8,519 nt of DNA from Planctomycetes bacterium GWF2_50_10. GTDB lineage: Bacteria; Planctomycetota; Phycisphaerae; Sedimentisphaerales; GWF2-50-10. Positions 1 through 6,334 of the stretch are shown here, in pieces; positions within the stretch are counted from its first letter, which is position 1; the number at the start of each line of letters is the position of its first letter. The notes beneath the pieces were generated by a model, which had not been told where the DNA came from, made no database searches, and saw nothing but the letters and a program-made list of their open reading frames with translations. The stretch spans positions 23,549-32,067 of the forward strand of contig MHYB01000065.1 of the NCBI GenBank assembly GCA_001824635.1, in the 5' to 3' direction. Position numbers and translations under genes: made by a program.

Positions 1-1
1 A

Positions 2-41
2 GGGGAATACCAAGGGGGGTATTTGGGGGCGATAATGGGGG
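2..41 (+). other. Cluster of four G-runs (possible G-quadruplex)
   Basis: Four runs of 4, 6, 5 and 5 guanines (2-5, 14-19, 25-29, 37-41) are separated by 8, 5 and 7 bases. This spacing is compatible with an intramolecular G-quadruplex on the plus strand, directly upstream of the candidate kaiC promoter. A short inverted repeat, AATACC (6-11) and GGTATT (18-23), overlaps it and could instead be the tail of an upstream gene's hairpin. No function is shown, and the plus strand is G-rich elsewhere in the window. Confidence 0.35.
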
Positions 42-52
42 CGGTTTCAGTA

Positions 53-81
53 TTGACATAGATTAAATATAAGATTAGCAT
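53..81 (+). promoter_or_regulatory. Candidate sigma-70 promoter for the kai operon
   Basis: A perfect -35 hexamer TTGACA (53-58) is followed after 17 bases by TAGCAT (76-81), which matches four of six positions of the -10 consensus. An A/T-rich spacer lies between them. Transcription would begin near position 88, giving a leader of about 50 bases before the kaiC start at 138. The better-looking TATAAG (68-73) is only 9 bases from the -35 and so is badly spaced. Prediction by eye only. Confidence 0.45.
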
Positions 82-123
82 TATCTTTTTGGGGAGTACG
101 CAAACAGGGAAGGGCCGATTTGT

Positions 124-130
124 AAGGGAG
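124..130 (+). promoter_or_regulatory. Shine-Dalgarno site that fixes the kaiC start
   Basis: AAGGGAG lies 7 bases upstream of ATG 138, which is ideal spacing. The in-frame TTG at 132 would begin one base after this site, too close to use it. The ATG at 138 is therefore preferred over the longer reading frame. Confidence 0.75.
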
Positions 131-137
131 TTTGTGG

Positions 138-1892
138 ATGAAGCAAAAACATCGAACTGTCTCAAGGGAACTTGCGAAGTGTCCTACCGGTATTAAAGGT
201 CTTGACGAAATTACAAGCGGGGGATTGCCTCTTGGACGGCCTACTTTGGTGACGGGGGGCGCGGGGTGCGGCAAGACTGTTATGGGGATGGAATTTTTGG
301 TCAGGGGTATTCTCGACTACAATGAACCGGCAGCATTCATCGCGTTTGAAGAAGGCACAAAGGAGTTGGTTGAGAATTTCAAATCGCTTGGATTTGACCT
401 TGAAAACATGGTCGCACAAAACAAACTTATTCTCGACCACATAGAAATAAATCGCGCCGAGATCATTGAAACAGGTGAATTTGACCTGGAGGGGTTATTT
501 ATTCGGCTGGGCGGTATTGTTGATTCGATCGGGGCAAAGCGTGTCGTACTCGATACACTGGAAACATTGTTTTCAGGATTTGGCAACGAATTCATAGTGC
601 GTGCTGAGTTACAGCGGCTTTTCGCATGGCTTAAACAGAAAGGTCTTACAGCAATCATCACTGCTGAACGGGGCAAAGAGGGAAGTCTTACCCGACACGG
701 CATAGAAGAGTATGTCTCGGATTGCGTGATCGTCCTTGACAACAGGATGCAGGAACAAATTTCCACGCGCAGGTTACGGGTTCTGAAATACCGCGGTTCT
801 TCGCACGGCAGCAATGAATATCCATTCCTTATTGACGAAGATGGTATTTCTGTTTTGCCGGTGACGAGCCTGGGCCTGAATTATTCAATAAGTACTGAGC
901 GTGTTCCAACAGGTATTGCCGGACTTGATGCAATGTTTGAAGGCAAAGGATATTTCAAAGGCTCAAGCGTGCTTGTCTCCGGTACGGCCGGAACAGGTAA
1001 GAGCAGCATGGCGAGTTCTTTTGTGAATGGCTTATGCCATAAAGGAACTAAATGCCTGTTTGTAGCGATGGAAGAATCTTATGATCAGATAATCCGCAAC
1101 ATGCGTTCAATCGGCATGGATCTCAATAAATGTGTAGAAAAGGGTTCGCTTCAATTTTATACTGCCCGGCCGACTGTTTTCGGCCTGGAAATGCATTTAG
1201 CAATGATGCACAAGCTGATCATTAAGTACAAGCCCGAGGTAGTCATAGTCGATCCGATCAGCAGTTTTCTTACTGGCGGCATGGGGCAGGATATAAAATC
1301 CATGCTCACCAGGCTTATCGATTTCTGTAAATCCCGCCTGATCACCACCCTATTTACCGATCTCACCTCCGCTGCGAATATCAGCTTGGAACGCACGCAG
1401 GAAGGCATTTCTTCCCTGATAGATACATGGATACTGCTGCGTGACGTCGAACTTAACGGCGAACGAAACCGGCTCATAAATGTGCTCAAATCGCGTGGTA
1501 TGTCTCATTCAAACCAGGTTCGTGAATTCCGAATTACCAGCAGCGGCATTGAGCTTTCAGATGTTTATATCGGCCAAGGGATTGTCCTTACCGGTTCGGC
1601 ACGGGTGCAGCAGGAAGCGAGGGACAGGGTAGAATCACTTACTCGCGAGCAGGAAATCAAGTCCAAGCAGCGAGAACTTGAAGGCAATCGCAAGAGTACG
1701 CAGGCGCAGATAACAGCCCTGGAAGCGCAGCTTGCGGCTCTGAGCGATCAGGAGAAAGTACTGCAAAGTCAAGAAACCGCCCGTCGTGAGGCAGAAAATC
1801 TCGCGAAGGAGCGACTTACCAGCTCGCGCATTTCAAAGGATGTGCAGCTTGTCAGCCCCAATAAACGCAAAAGAACGGGGGCCAAAAAATGA
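138..1892 (+). CDS. kaiC: KaiC-family double-domain ATPase/autokinase (circadian clock protein KaiC homologue)
   Basis: A RecA-fold ATPase of 584 residues with the tandem CI-CII layout of KaiC, expected to form cytoplasmic hexamers. CI has Walker A GGAGCGKT (residues 40-47), the catalytic pair E71-E72 and a Walker B ending at D139. CII has Walker A GTAGTGKS with K288, the pair E312-E313 and a Walker B ending at D372. Aligning the CII end with Synechococcus KaiC (SHISTITD against EGISSLID) puts S425-S426 at the S431/T432 phosphosites and T420 at T426, so autokinase activity is plausible. Residues about 490-563 form a charged heptad-like coiled coil instead of the short cyanobacterial tail, as in KaiC2-type proteins such as that of Rhodobacter sphaeroides, where it joins two hexamers. 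The basic C-terminus overlaps kaiB by ATGA. No kaiA is present. The family assignment is secure; the subgroup is inferred. Confidence 0.95.
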   Translation: MKQKHRTVSRELAKCPTGIKGLDEITSGGLPLGRPTLVTGGAGCGKTVMGMEFLVRGILDYNEPAAFIAFEEGTKELVENFKSLGFDLENMVAQNKLILDHIEINRAEIIETGEFDLEGLFIRLGGIVDSIGAKRVVLDTLETLFSGFGNEFIVRAELQRLFAWLKQKGLTAIITAERGKEGSLTRHGIEEYVSDCVIVLDNRMQEQISTRRLRVLKYRGSSHGSNEYPFLIDEDGISVLPVTSLGLNYSISTERVPTGIAGLDAMFEGKGYFKGSSVLVSGTAGTGKSSMASSFVNGLCHKGTKCLFVAMEESYDQIIRNMRSIGMDLNKCVEKGSLQFYTARPTVFGLEMHLAMMHKLIIKYKPEVVIVDPISSFLTGGMGQDIKSMLTRLIDFCKSRLITTLFTDLTSAANISLERTQEGISSLIDTWILLRDVELNGERNRLINVLKSRGMSHSNQVREFRITSSGIELSDVYIGQGIVLTGSARVQQEARDRVESLTREQEIKSKQRELEGNRKSTQAQITALEAQLAALSDQEKVLQSQETARREAENLAKERLTSSRISKDVQLVSPNKRKRTGAKK

Positions 1893-2263
1893 GTAAAAAG
1901 GCAACATTGCCAAGCCCGGTGGCGAAAAAGAAAAAAGTATCTAAAAATGAAAGGGTTTCGACAGACCCGGAAATTTTTGACCTTAGGCTCTATGTAGCCG
2001 GGCAGACACCAAAATCGCTGCGCGCTTTTGCCAATTTAAAAAAGCTTTGCGAAGAGCATCTGCATGGCCGATACCGTATTGAAGTCATAGACCTTATTAA
2101 GAATCCCAAACTCGCCCGTGAGGATGCGATCCTGGCAATACCGACGGTGGTAAGAAAGCTGCCTTTGCCGCTTAGGAAGATAATCGGTGATCTATCCGAT
2201 ACAGATCGTGTGCTGGTGGGTCTGCAATTGCGATCGGCTACGGAGATCAAGGGGGCGAAATGA
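1889..2263 (+). CDS. kaiB: KaiB-family protein, first copy
   Basis: This 124-residue protein has a KaiB core at residues 30-115. It carries the family's LYVAGQTPKS strand-loop, the EVIDLIKNPKLA segment, and the block IPT...LPLPLRKIIGDLSD followed by VLVGLQL. KaiB is a thioredoxin-like, fold-switching partner that binds the CI ring of KaiC and, in cyanobacteria, promotes dephosphorylation. About 28 extra N-terminal residues, rich in lysine (KKKK at 13-16), precede the core, which would make up most of a cyanobacterial KaiB of about 100 residues. Its ATG overlaps the kaiC stop (ATGA), and no good ribosome-binding site is visible beyond a GGGGG run, so translation is probably coupled to kaiC. 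Whether it binds KaiC here is inferred from operon linkage. Confidence 0.93.
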   Translation: MSKKATLPSPVAKKKKVSKNERVSTDPEIFDLRLYVAGQTPKSLRAFANLKKLCEEHLHGRYRIEVIDLIKNPKLAREDAILAIPTVVRKLPLPLRKIIGDLSDTDRVLVGLQLRSATEIKGAK

Positions 2264-2634
2264 AAGAAAAAACAAACGAGCCTAAAACCAGTACGAAAGA
2301 GTTTGAAGCCGCTCTTAAAAGTAAAACCGCCGGAGTTTACACACTCAAACTTTACATCGCCGGAATGACGCCCCGCAGCACACGCGCGGTAGCCAATATA
2401 AAAGAGATTTGTGAAAAATATCTCAAAGGCCGTTACCATTTGGAGGTGGTGGATGTTTACCAGCAGCCTACATTGGCGAAAGGTGAACAGATAATAGCCG
2501 CTCCAACTCTCATTAAAAAACTTCCTCTGCCTTTGCGAAAGTTCATCGGCGATATGGCTGATGTTGAAAAGATACTTGTTGGGCTTGATCTGCGGCCGGC
2601 TAAGGTGAGGAAGAAGGCGGGGGATGAGCAATAG
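2260..2634 (+). CDS. kaiB: KaiB-family protein, second copy
   Basis: A second 124-residue KaiB with its core at residues 27-113: LYIAGMTPRS, EVVDVYQQPTLA, APT...LPLPLRKFIGDMAD and ILVGLDL. By hand alignment it matches the preceding KaiB at about 48 of 89 core positions, so this is an old duplication or separate acquisition, not a recent copy. Differences cluster in the N-terminal extension, in the segment after VVDV (YQQPTLAKGEQ) and in the C-terminal tail, which is basic here (KVRKKA). It overlaps the upstream stop by ATGA and has its own Shine-Dalgarno, AAGGGGG at 2249-2255, four bases before the ATG. The two KaiB proteins could act at different KaiC states, form mixed assemblies, or serve a different partner. 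The sequence does not decide between these. Confidence 0.92.
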   Translation: MKEKTNEPKTSTKEFEAALKSKTAGVYTLKLYIAGMTPRSTRAVANIKEICEKYLKGRYHLEVVDVYQQPTLAKGEQIIAAPTLIKKLPLPLRKFIGDMADVEKILVGLDLRPAKVRKKAGDEQ

Positions 2635-2638
2635 TTTT

Positions 2639-2682
2639 GGGTTGCGAGTTTTGAGTTGTGGAAGAGAATACAGAATACAGAA
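2639..2682 (+). repeat. Short degenerate repeats after kaiB
   Basis: The spacer opens with alternating GGGTTGCGAGTT and TTGAGTTG words and a tandem AGAATAC-AGAATAC. The same GTTGCG/GGTTACGAGTT vocabulary returns at 5553-5584. It looks like low-complexity intergenic sequence, not a gene. Confidence 0.4.
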
Positions 2683-2733
2683 GTCAGGAGTACTTTTTTC
2701 TAGTTCGAAGTTCTTGGTGTACGGAATTCTAAA

Positions 2734-2753
2734 CCCACGATGGCCATCGTGGG
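2734..2753. repeat. Perfect 20-base palindrome A1
   Basis: CCCACGATGG is followed directly by its reverse complement CCATCGTGGG. In RNA it would form a strong hairpin with a small loop. It is followed by CTGGTAAAGG, as is A2. There is no following U-tract, so it is a poor intrinsic-terminator candidate. Possible roles are mRNA processing or stability between kaiB and the kinase gene, or a REP-like dispersed element. Confidence 0.7.
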
Positions 2754-2780
2754 CTGGTAAAGGATGTGGAAAAGAGGATC

Positions 2781-2804
2781 GGTGGGCAAGAGTACTTGCC
2801 CACC
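2781..2804. repeat. Hairpin B1 (10-bp stem, AGTA loop)
   Basis: GGTGGGCAAG, loop AGTA, then CTTGCCCACC gives a perfect 10-bp stem, followed by CTACG. The sequence recurs with small changes at 2968-2990. It resembles REP-type intergenic palindromes. No U-tract follows. Confidence 0.7.
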
Positions 2805-2814
2805 CTACGCTAAA

Positions 2815-2866
2815 GCTTGATCTGCGGCTGGGTAAGGCGAGGAAAAAGGCGGGGGATGAGGATTGA
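2815..2866 (+). pseudogene. Duplicated fragment of the kaiB 3' end
   Basis: Positions 2815-2860 match the end of the second kaiB (2583-2628) at 42 of 46 bases. In the matching frame the fragment reads LDLRLGKARKKAGDED and stop, against LDLRPAKVRKKAGDEQ and stop in the gene. Nothing resembling the KaiB core lies upstream, only palindromes and A/G-rich spacer, so this is a remnant and not a third KaiB. The open frame that reaches back to about 2624 has no KaiB-like sequence before the tail. Confidence 0.75.
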
Positions 2867-2885
2867 TGGATGGGAGGTTGGGACA

Positions 2886-2904
2886 CCCAGCATTAAATGC
2901 TGGG
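2886..2904. repeat. Palindrome A2 (9-bp arms)
   Basis: CCCAGCATT, a central A, then AATGCTGGG. It shares the outer CCCA/TGGG and the following CTGGTAAA with A1, but the inner arm sequence differs while pairing is fully kept. That covariation suggests the fold, not the exact sequence, is maintained. Confidence 0.65.
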
Positions 2905-2914
2905 CTGGTAAAAG

Positions 2915-2957
2915 GGTGTGAAAAGTGCGAAAAGTGTGAAGGTGTGAAAAGTGTGAA
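2915..2957 (+). repeat. Short tandem repeat, about 26-base period
   Basis: GGTGTGAAAAGTG occurs at 2915-2927 and again at 2941-2953, separated by the related CGAAAAGTGTGAA. The tract accounts for most of the extra length between palindrome and hairpin in the second spacer unit. No coding meaning is seen. Confidence 0.6.
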
Positions 2958-2967
2958 TAGGGGATTC

Positions 2968-2990
2968 GGTGGGCAAGAGTACGTGCCCAG
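2968..2990. repeat. Hairpin B2 (imperfect copy of B1)
   Basis: GGTGGGCAAGAGTACG then TGCCCAG matches B1 apart from one internal base and the last bases. Only TGGGCA/TGCCCA (6 bp) still pairs cleanly, so this copy has decayed. It lies about 60 bases before the kinase start. Confidence 0.6.
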
Positions 2991-3048
2991 TAAGCAAAGA
3001 AAAAACGTGGCGATTTCGCAGGGCAGCCAATGAACCTAAAGTGACGGT

Positions 3049-5481
3049 ATGGCAATGAATAGCGACAACAATGATAAACTCAAAGCCGCTAACGCCAGAC
3101 TGCGGGCGCAAATCAAGGTATTGCGCCAGGAACTTGATGACACTAAAGAACTTCTCCAGGCAATACAGCAGGGGTCTGTAGACGCGTTTGTCGTAGACCA
3201 CAAGGATCAGCAGCAGGTCTTTACACTTCAAGGAGCAGAACGTCCGTTCCGTACCGTAATTGAAACCATGAACGAAGGCGCGGCCACGCTAACCGATGAA
3301 GGCGTAATACTGTACTGCAATGGGCGATTTGCTGAAATACTCGAACTGACATTGAACAATATTCTTGGAAGAAGAATTACTGAATTCCTCAGCGGTGATA
3401 ATATTCAGCTTTTTGAGCGAATGGCTAAAGGATGCTACCATTGCCGGATGCGTGGGGAACTGACCCTTACCGCTCAAGGCGGCAAGGACGTTTCAGTCTA
3501 TGCGGCTTTATCGCCGCTGGAGGAGCAGGAAATTCCTTCTCTGTGCCTGGTGGTAACCGACATCTCCGACCTCAAGCGAAAAAACAAGGAATTGCTCGGC
3601 GAAGCGCTCCGTGCCGGCCAGGTCATTGCTTATGAATGGCATTGCGGGACGGATGTTGTGATCCGCTCCGAAAACGCAGCCGACCTGTTTGAAAATAATG
3701 CTCTAAAAGGCACGGGCGCCGAATTTTTCGCAAGCGTACATCCCGATGATCGTCCCGTTCTTGAAAAGACAATATGTGATTTGCGGCAAAATGGCCCCAA
3801 TTACCGCCTCCAGTATCGTCTCGTTCTCACCGATGGAAAGGTCAAGTGGGTCGAAGATGCCGCAGAAGGAATTTTTGACCAGGATGGCAAATTACTGCGA
3901 CTCCACGGATTAATGCTGGATATCACCGACCGCATGCAGGCTCAGGAAATGCTGCGTCAGAACCGCGAGGACTTAAGCCGAGCACAGGCTGTAGGAAATA
4001 TCGGAAGCTGGCGATTAAATGTTCGGCGTAATGAATTAACGTGGTCGGATGAGAACTATCGAATTTTTGGATATACCGTGGGTATGCCGCAGACTTACGA
4101 GACGTTCCTTTCCGTAGTACATCCCGACGACCGCGAGTATGTAGATGCAAAATGGAAGGCGGCCCTGGCCGGTGAAGCCTATGATATAGAGCACCGATTA
4201 GTCGTCGAGGGCAAGATCAAGTGGGTGCGAGAGAAAGCATATCTCGAGTTTGATGAATACAATGAACTCCTTGGTGCCTTCGGTATTACACAAGATATTA
4301 CCGAACGCAAGGAGGTCGAGGACGCACTGCGGTATAGCGAGGAACGATTGCGATTGACTGCTGAATCGGCAAACGTCGGTCAGTGGGAAAGAGATCTGGG
4401 CAATGACGTAATCAATTGTTCCGATAAGTTTCGGGAGGTTTACTGCCTTTGGGATCAAAAACAATTAAGTTATGGTGACTTGCTCAATTGTGTTCACCCT
4501 GAAGACCTGCGGCGCGTCGATGATGATATAAAAAGAGCGATACGCGAGCACGTGGGCTATAGTGATGAGTATCGCATAGCCGGACCGGATAACACAGTGC
4601 GCTGGATACTTTCAAGGGGCCGGACAGAATACGATGAGTCTGGTAAGCCAGTGCGAATGATGGGAATATGCATGGATGTAACCCAGCGGAGAAATTATCA
4701 GAGTAAGCTTGAGGAACTTACCGGCAGACTGGATAATCAAACTAAAGAGCTTGAGGCGATCATCGGTGTGGTCTCGCACGATCTGAGGGCGCCGCTGGTA
4801 AATGTCAAGGGATTCAGCAATTTTATCAAGCAGGATTTTGAGGCGGTAAAAAAGCTGCTTGGCGATCTTTACATTCCCGCCCAGATCGATGGGCAGCTAA
4901 AGCCGATCTTTGAACAAAGTATTCCGGAGGCCATCGGCTTTATCGATTCCAGCGCGGATGCGATGAATACTCTTGTTAAATCCCTTGTGGATGTTGCCCG
5001 CATAGGTCTTGCGGTGGTTAAGCCTGAGATGCTGGAAATGAACGAAATTGTGCGGAAGATAATTTCTGTCCTTGAGATCAAGTTCGTAAAATCCGGCGCG
5101 AAGATATGCTTTGATGATCTACCTCCGTGCTGGGCGGACAAAGCCCAGGTGACACAGATATTCACCAATCTTATTGATAACGCTGTAAAGTACCTCGATC
5201 CGACAAGGCAGGGCGAGATATGTATAGGCGGCGAGGTCATAAAAGATCGTGTGATTTACTGTGTGGCTGATAACGGCATAGGCATTGCACCGGAAAACCA
5301 GCAGAAGGCGTTCGAGATATTTACCAGGCTCGCCGAAAAATCCAGCGCTGAAGGCGAGGGTATGGGTCTGACGATGGTAAAAAGAATGGTTGATAGAAAC
5401 AACGGAAAGATCTGGCTCCAATCAGAACTAAATAAAGGTTCGGCGTTTTTCATCTCTCTTCCCTCACAGGGCAATAGCTGA
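3049..5481 (+). CDS. Soluble hybrid-free sensor histidine kinase with four PAS domains
   Basis: An 810-residue kinase with no transmembrane segment or signal peptide, so probably cytoplasmic. An N-terminal helix (about 9-45, ending in LLQAIQQGSVDAFVV) leads into PAS1 (about 66-178), PAS2 (186-297), PAS3 (308-421) and PAS4 (433-547). The middle repeats carry the HPDD/HPED and KWV/RWI signatures of PAS_3-type folds, each ending in DIT or DVT. The dimerisation helix has VVSHDLRAPL with the phospho-acceptor H577. The ATPase domain has the N-box NLIDNAVKY (N711), DNGIG (741-745), FEIF and GEGMGL (769-774). The loop between the two HisKA helices is somewhat long. No receiver domain or KaiB-like SasA domain is present. 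ATG 3049 and ATG 3055 are both possible starts (stop at 3037-3039), and neither has a clear Shine-Dalgarno. Position after kai genes suggests a clock input or output role; this is inferred. Confidence 0.95.
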   Translation: MAMNSDNNDKLKAANARLRAQIKVLRQELDDTKELLQAIQQGSVDAFVVDHKDQQQVFTLQGAERPFRTVIETMNEGAATLTDEGVILYCNGRFAEILELTLNNILGRRITEFLSGDNIQLFERMAKGCYHCRMRGELTLTAQGGKDVSVYAALSPLEEQEIPSLCLVVTDISDLKRKNKELLGEALRAGQVIAYEWHCGTDVVIRSENAADLFENNALKGTGAEFFASVHPDDRPVLEKTICDLRQNGPNYRLQYRLVLTDGKVKWVEDAAEGIFDQDGKLLRLHGLMLDITDRMQAQEMLRQNREDLSRAQAVGNIGSWRLNVRRNELTWSDENYRIFGYTVGMPQTYETFLSVVHPDDREYVDAKWKAALAGEAYDIEHRLVVEGKIKWVREKAYLEFDEYNELLGAFGITQDITERKEVEDALRYSEERLRLTAESANVGQWERDLGNDVINCSDKFREVYCLWDQKQLSYGDLLNCVHPEDLRRVDDDIKRAIREHVGYSDEYRIAGPDNTVRWILSRGRTEYDESGKPVRMMGICMDVTQRRNYQSKLEELTGRLDNQTKELEAIIGVVSHDLRAPLVNVKGFSNFIKQDFEAVKKLLGDLYIPAQIDGQLKPIFEQSIPEAIGFIDSSADAMNTLVKSLVDVARIGLAVVKPEMLEMNEIVRKIISVLEIKFVKSGAKICFDDLPPCWADKAQVTQIFTNLIDNAVKYLDPTRQGEICIGGEVIKDRVIYCVADNGIGIAPENQQKAFEIFTRLAEKSSAEGEGMGLTMVKRMVDRNNGKIWLQSELNKGSAFFISLPSQGNS

Positions 5482-5608
5482 AGCGGTTTGTCTGGCACTT
5501 TCAACCAAAGCAACTTTTAATCTTCAATTAATTTATTATATCGATCGGTGCTGTTGCGGGTTACGAGTTGCGGGTTACGGGTTAGAAAACATACAGGTAC
5601 ATGAATTT
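5482..5608. other. Convergent intergenic spacer without a clear terminator
   Basis: The kinase gene and the minus-strand gene converge here. The first half is A/T-rich (about 5513-5542) with only weak, short inverted repeats. No GC-rich stem with a T-tract is visible on either strand. Confidence 0.5.
5553..5584 (+). repeat. Tandem GTTGCGGGTTAC repeat, 14-base period
   Basis: GTTGCGGGTTAC at 5553-5564 is repeated exactly at 5567-5578, followed by a partial GGGTTA. Its vocabulary matches the degenerate repeats at 2639-2658 after the kaiB genes. It looks like dispersed intergenic low-complexity sequence. Confidence 0.6.
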
Positions 5609-6334
5609 TCAAGGGGCGCAGGATTTTGTGGGGACTGGATCGGCTGGGGCGGCGGGTTTTACGGAGCGGAGCATGTAGGTGGCGTATTGCTCGGTGCCTT
5701 TGAGAGTGCCGGCGATGGAGGTTTGGTCGGCGGAGGCGGTCCATGTGACGGCGTCAATAACCTGGTCAAAGAGAAATACGTTTTTCTGCTTTGTGCCGGT
5801 GAGGACAGCAAGCGGGGTTTCGAGGTGAGTGCGAAGATCAAGCTGGGCACGGCCATCGGGTAAATTAAGAAGTGTGGCGCTGAGCCAGACATTTCGTCCG
5901 TCGGCGTAATTTAGCCTGCCTTCGTATTCGGGGATAAATTCGGGGGTTTGCGGGCCGGGTTTGAACTTGTGCAATTTATATCTGCAGAAATAACCGGCTT
6001 TGCAGGTGCCTATGATAGCGGATTCATTGACGTCGGCATTGAAAGTATTGCCGTTTTGATCGGGGCCGGCGATGAGCAACTTGTCGCCTTTTTTAGTCGC
6101 ATAGACTGTAGAGAAGGGAACAATACCGGTGAGAGTCGAAATAGCTATTTCGATCCTGTACTGGTCTGCATCCTGGATAACGGAGGCATGGAGATTGATT
6201 TGGCGAGCGCAGGGGTAGGTCAAGGTGCCGCGGAAAATGCCTGTGAAGGGGTCGGCGGGGGTATTCGGGTCGGCGAAGAGGGTGGTGCAAAAAGCTGTTA
6301 TGAGGGCAGCTGAAAAAAATAATCTTCCAATCAC
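5609..6334 (-). CDS. Exported protein of unknown function with two internal repeats
   Basis: The protein is not firmly recognised. The chosen GTG start at 6334-6332 has GGAG eight bases upstream (6346-6343), and it places an ordinary signal peptide at the N-terminus: IGR, a hydrophobic core at residues 5-20, and likely cleavage after A21. The in-frame ATG at 6358 and TTG at 6388 have no ribosome-binding site and would bury the signal. There is no lipobox, because F precedes C16. The mature part is two repeats of about 90 residues (about 30-126 and 137-227). Each opens with G-x-(F/L)-x-(G/Y)-T/L, continues through a run of predicted beta strands, and ends in a shared pattern (IIGTCKAG...YKLHKFKP against IAGTLKGT...YMLRSVKP). 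The tail is Pro/Ala-rich. The beta-rich repeats faintly recall domains seen next to DUF1080 modules in planctomycetes; that is from memory and weak. No link to the kai genes is visible. Confidence 0.75.
   Translation of the reverse strand: MIGRLFFSAALITAFCTTLFADPNTPADPFTGIFRGTLTYPCARQINLHASVIQDADQYRIEIAISTLTGIVPFSTVYATKKGDKLLIAGPDQNGNTFNADVNESAIIGTCKAGYFCRYKLHKFKPGPQTPEFIPEYEGRLNYADGRNVWLSATLLNLPDGRAQLDLRTHLETPLAVLTGTKQKNVFLFDQVIDAVTWTASADQTSIAGTLKGTEQYATYMLRSVKPAAPADPVPTKSCAP

Larger units (their letters stand above)
2583..2995 (+). repeat. Degenerate tandem duplication of the kaiB 3' end plus spacer
   Basis: Two units have the same order of parts. Unit 1 is the end of the second kaiB (2583-2634), palindrome A1 (2734-2753), CTGGTAAAGG and hairpin B1 (2781-2804). 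Unit 2 is a kaiB-tail copy (2815-2866), palindrome A2 (2886-2904), CTGGTAAAAGG and B2 (2968-2990). The tails are 232 bases apart. Spacing within the units differs: tail to A is shorter by about 80 bases in unit 2, and A to B is longer by 35 because of a short tandem repeat. This fits an old duplication followed by indels. Apart from these repeats, no gene is seen between 2635 and 3048. Confidence 0.7.

Noticed and set aside
2734..2804. Palindromes A1 and B1 as intrinsic terminators of the kai operon
   Set aside because: Stems are strong, but neither is followed by a T-tract on either strand, and the same elements are repeated downstream.
2624..2866. An 80-codon open frame after the second kaiB
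   Set aside because: Only its last 17 codons resemble KaiB. The rest runs through palindromes and low-complexity spacer, and no start signal fits. Treated as a duplicated fragment.
1990..2886. A 298-codon open frame on the minus strand
   Set aside because: It lies antisense across both kaiB genes and the repeat spacer, and its protein has no recognisable domain, so it is a chance frame.
2734..2990. CRISPR-like repeat-spacer array
   Set aside because: Repeats are of two kinds, only two copies each, diverged and irregularly spaced. No cas gene is present.
5948..6313. A 121-codon plus-strand frame
   Set aside because: Entirely antisense to the exported-protein gene, whose signal peptide, start site and repeats are convincing.
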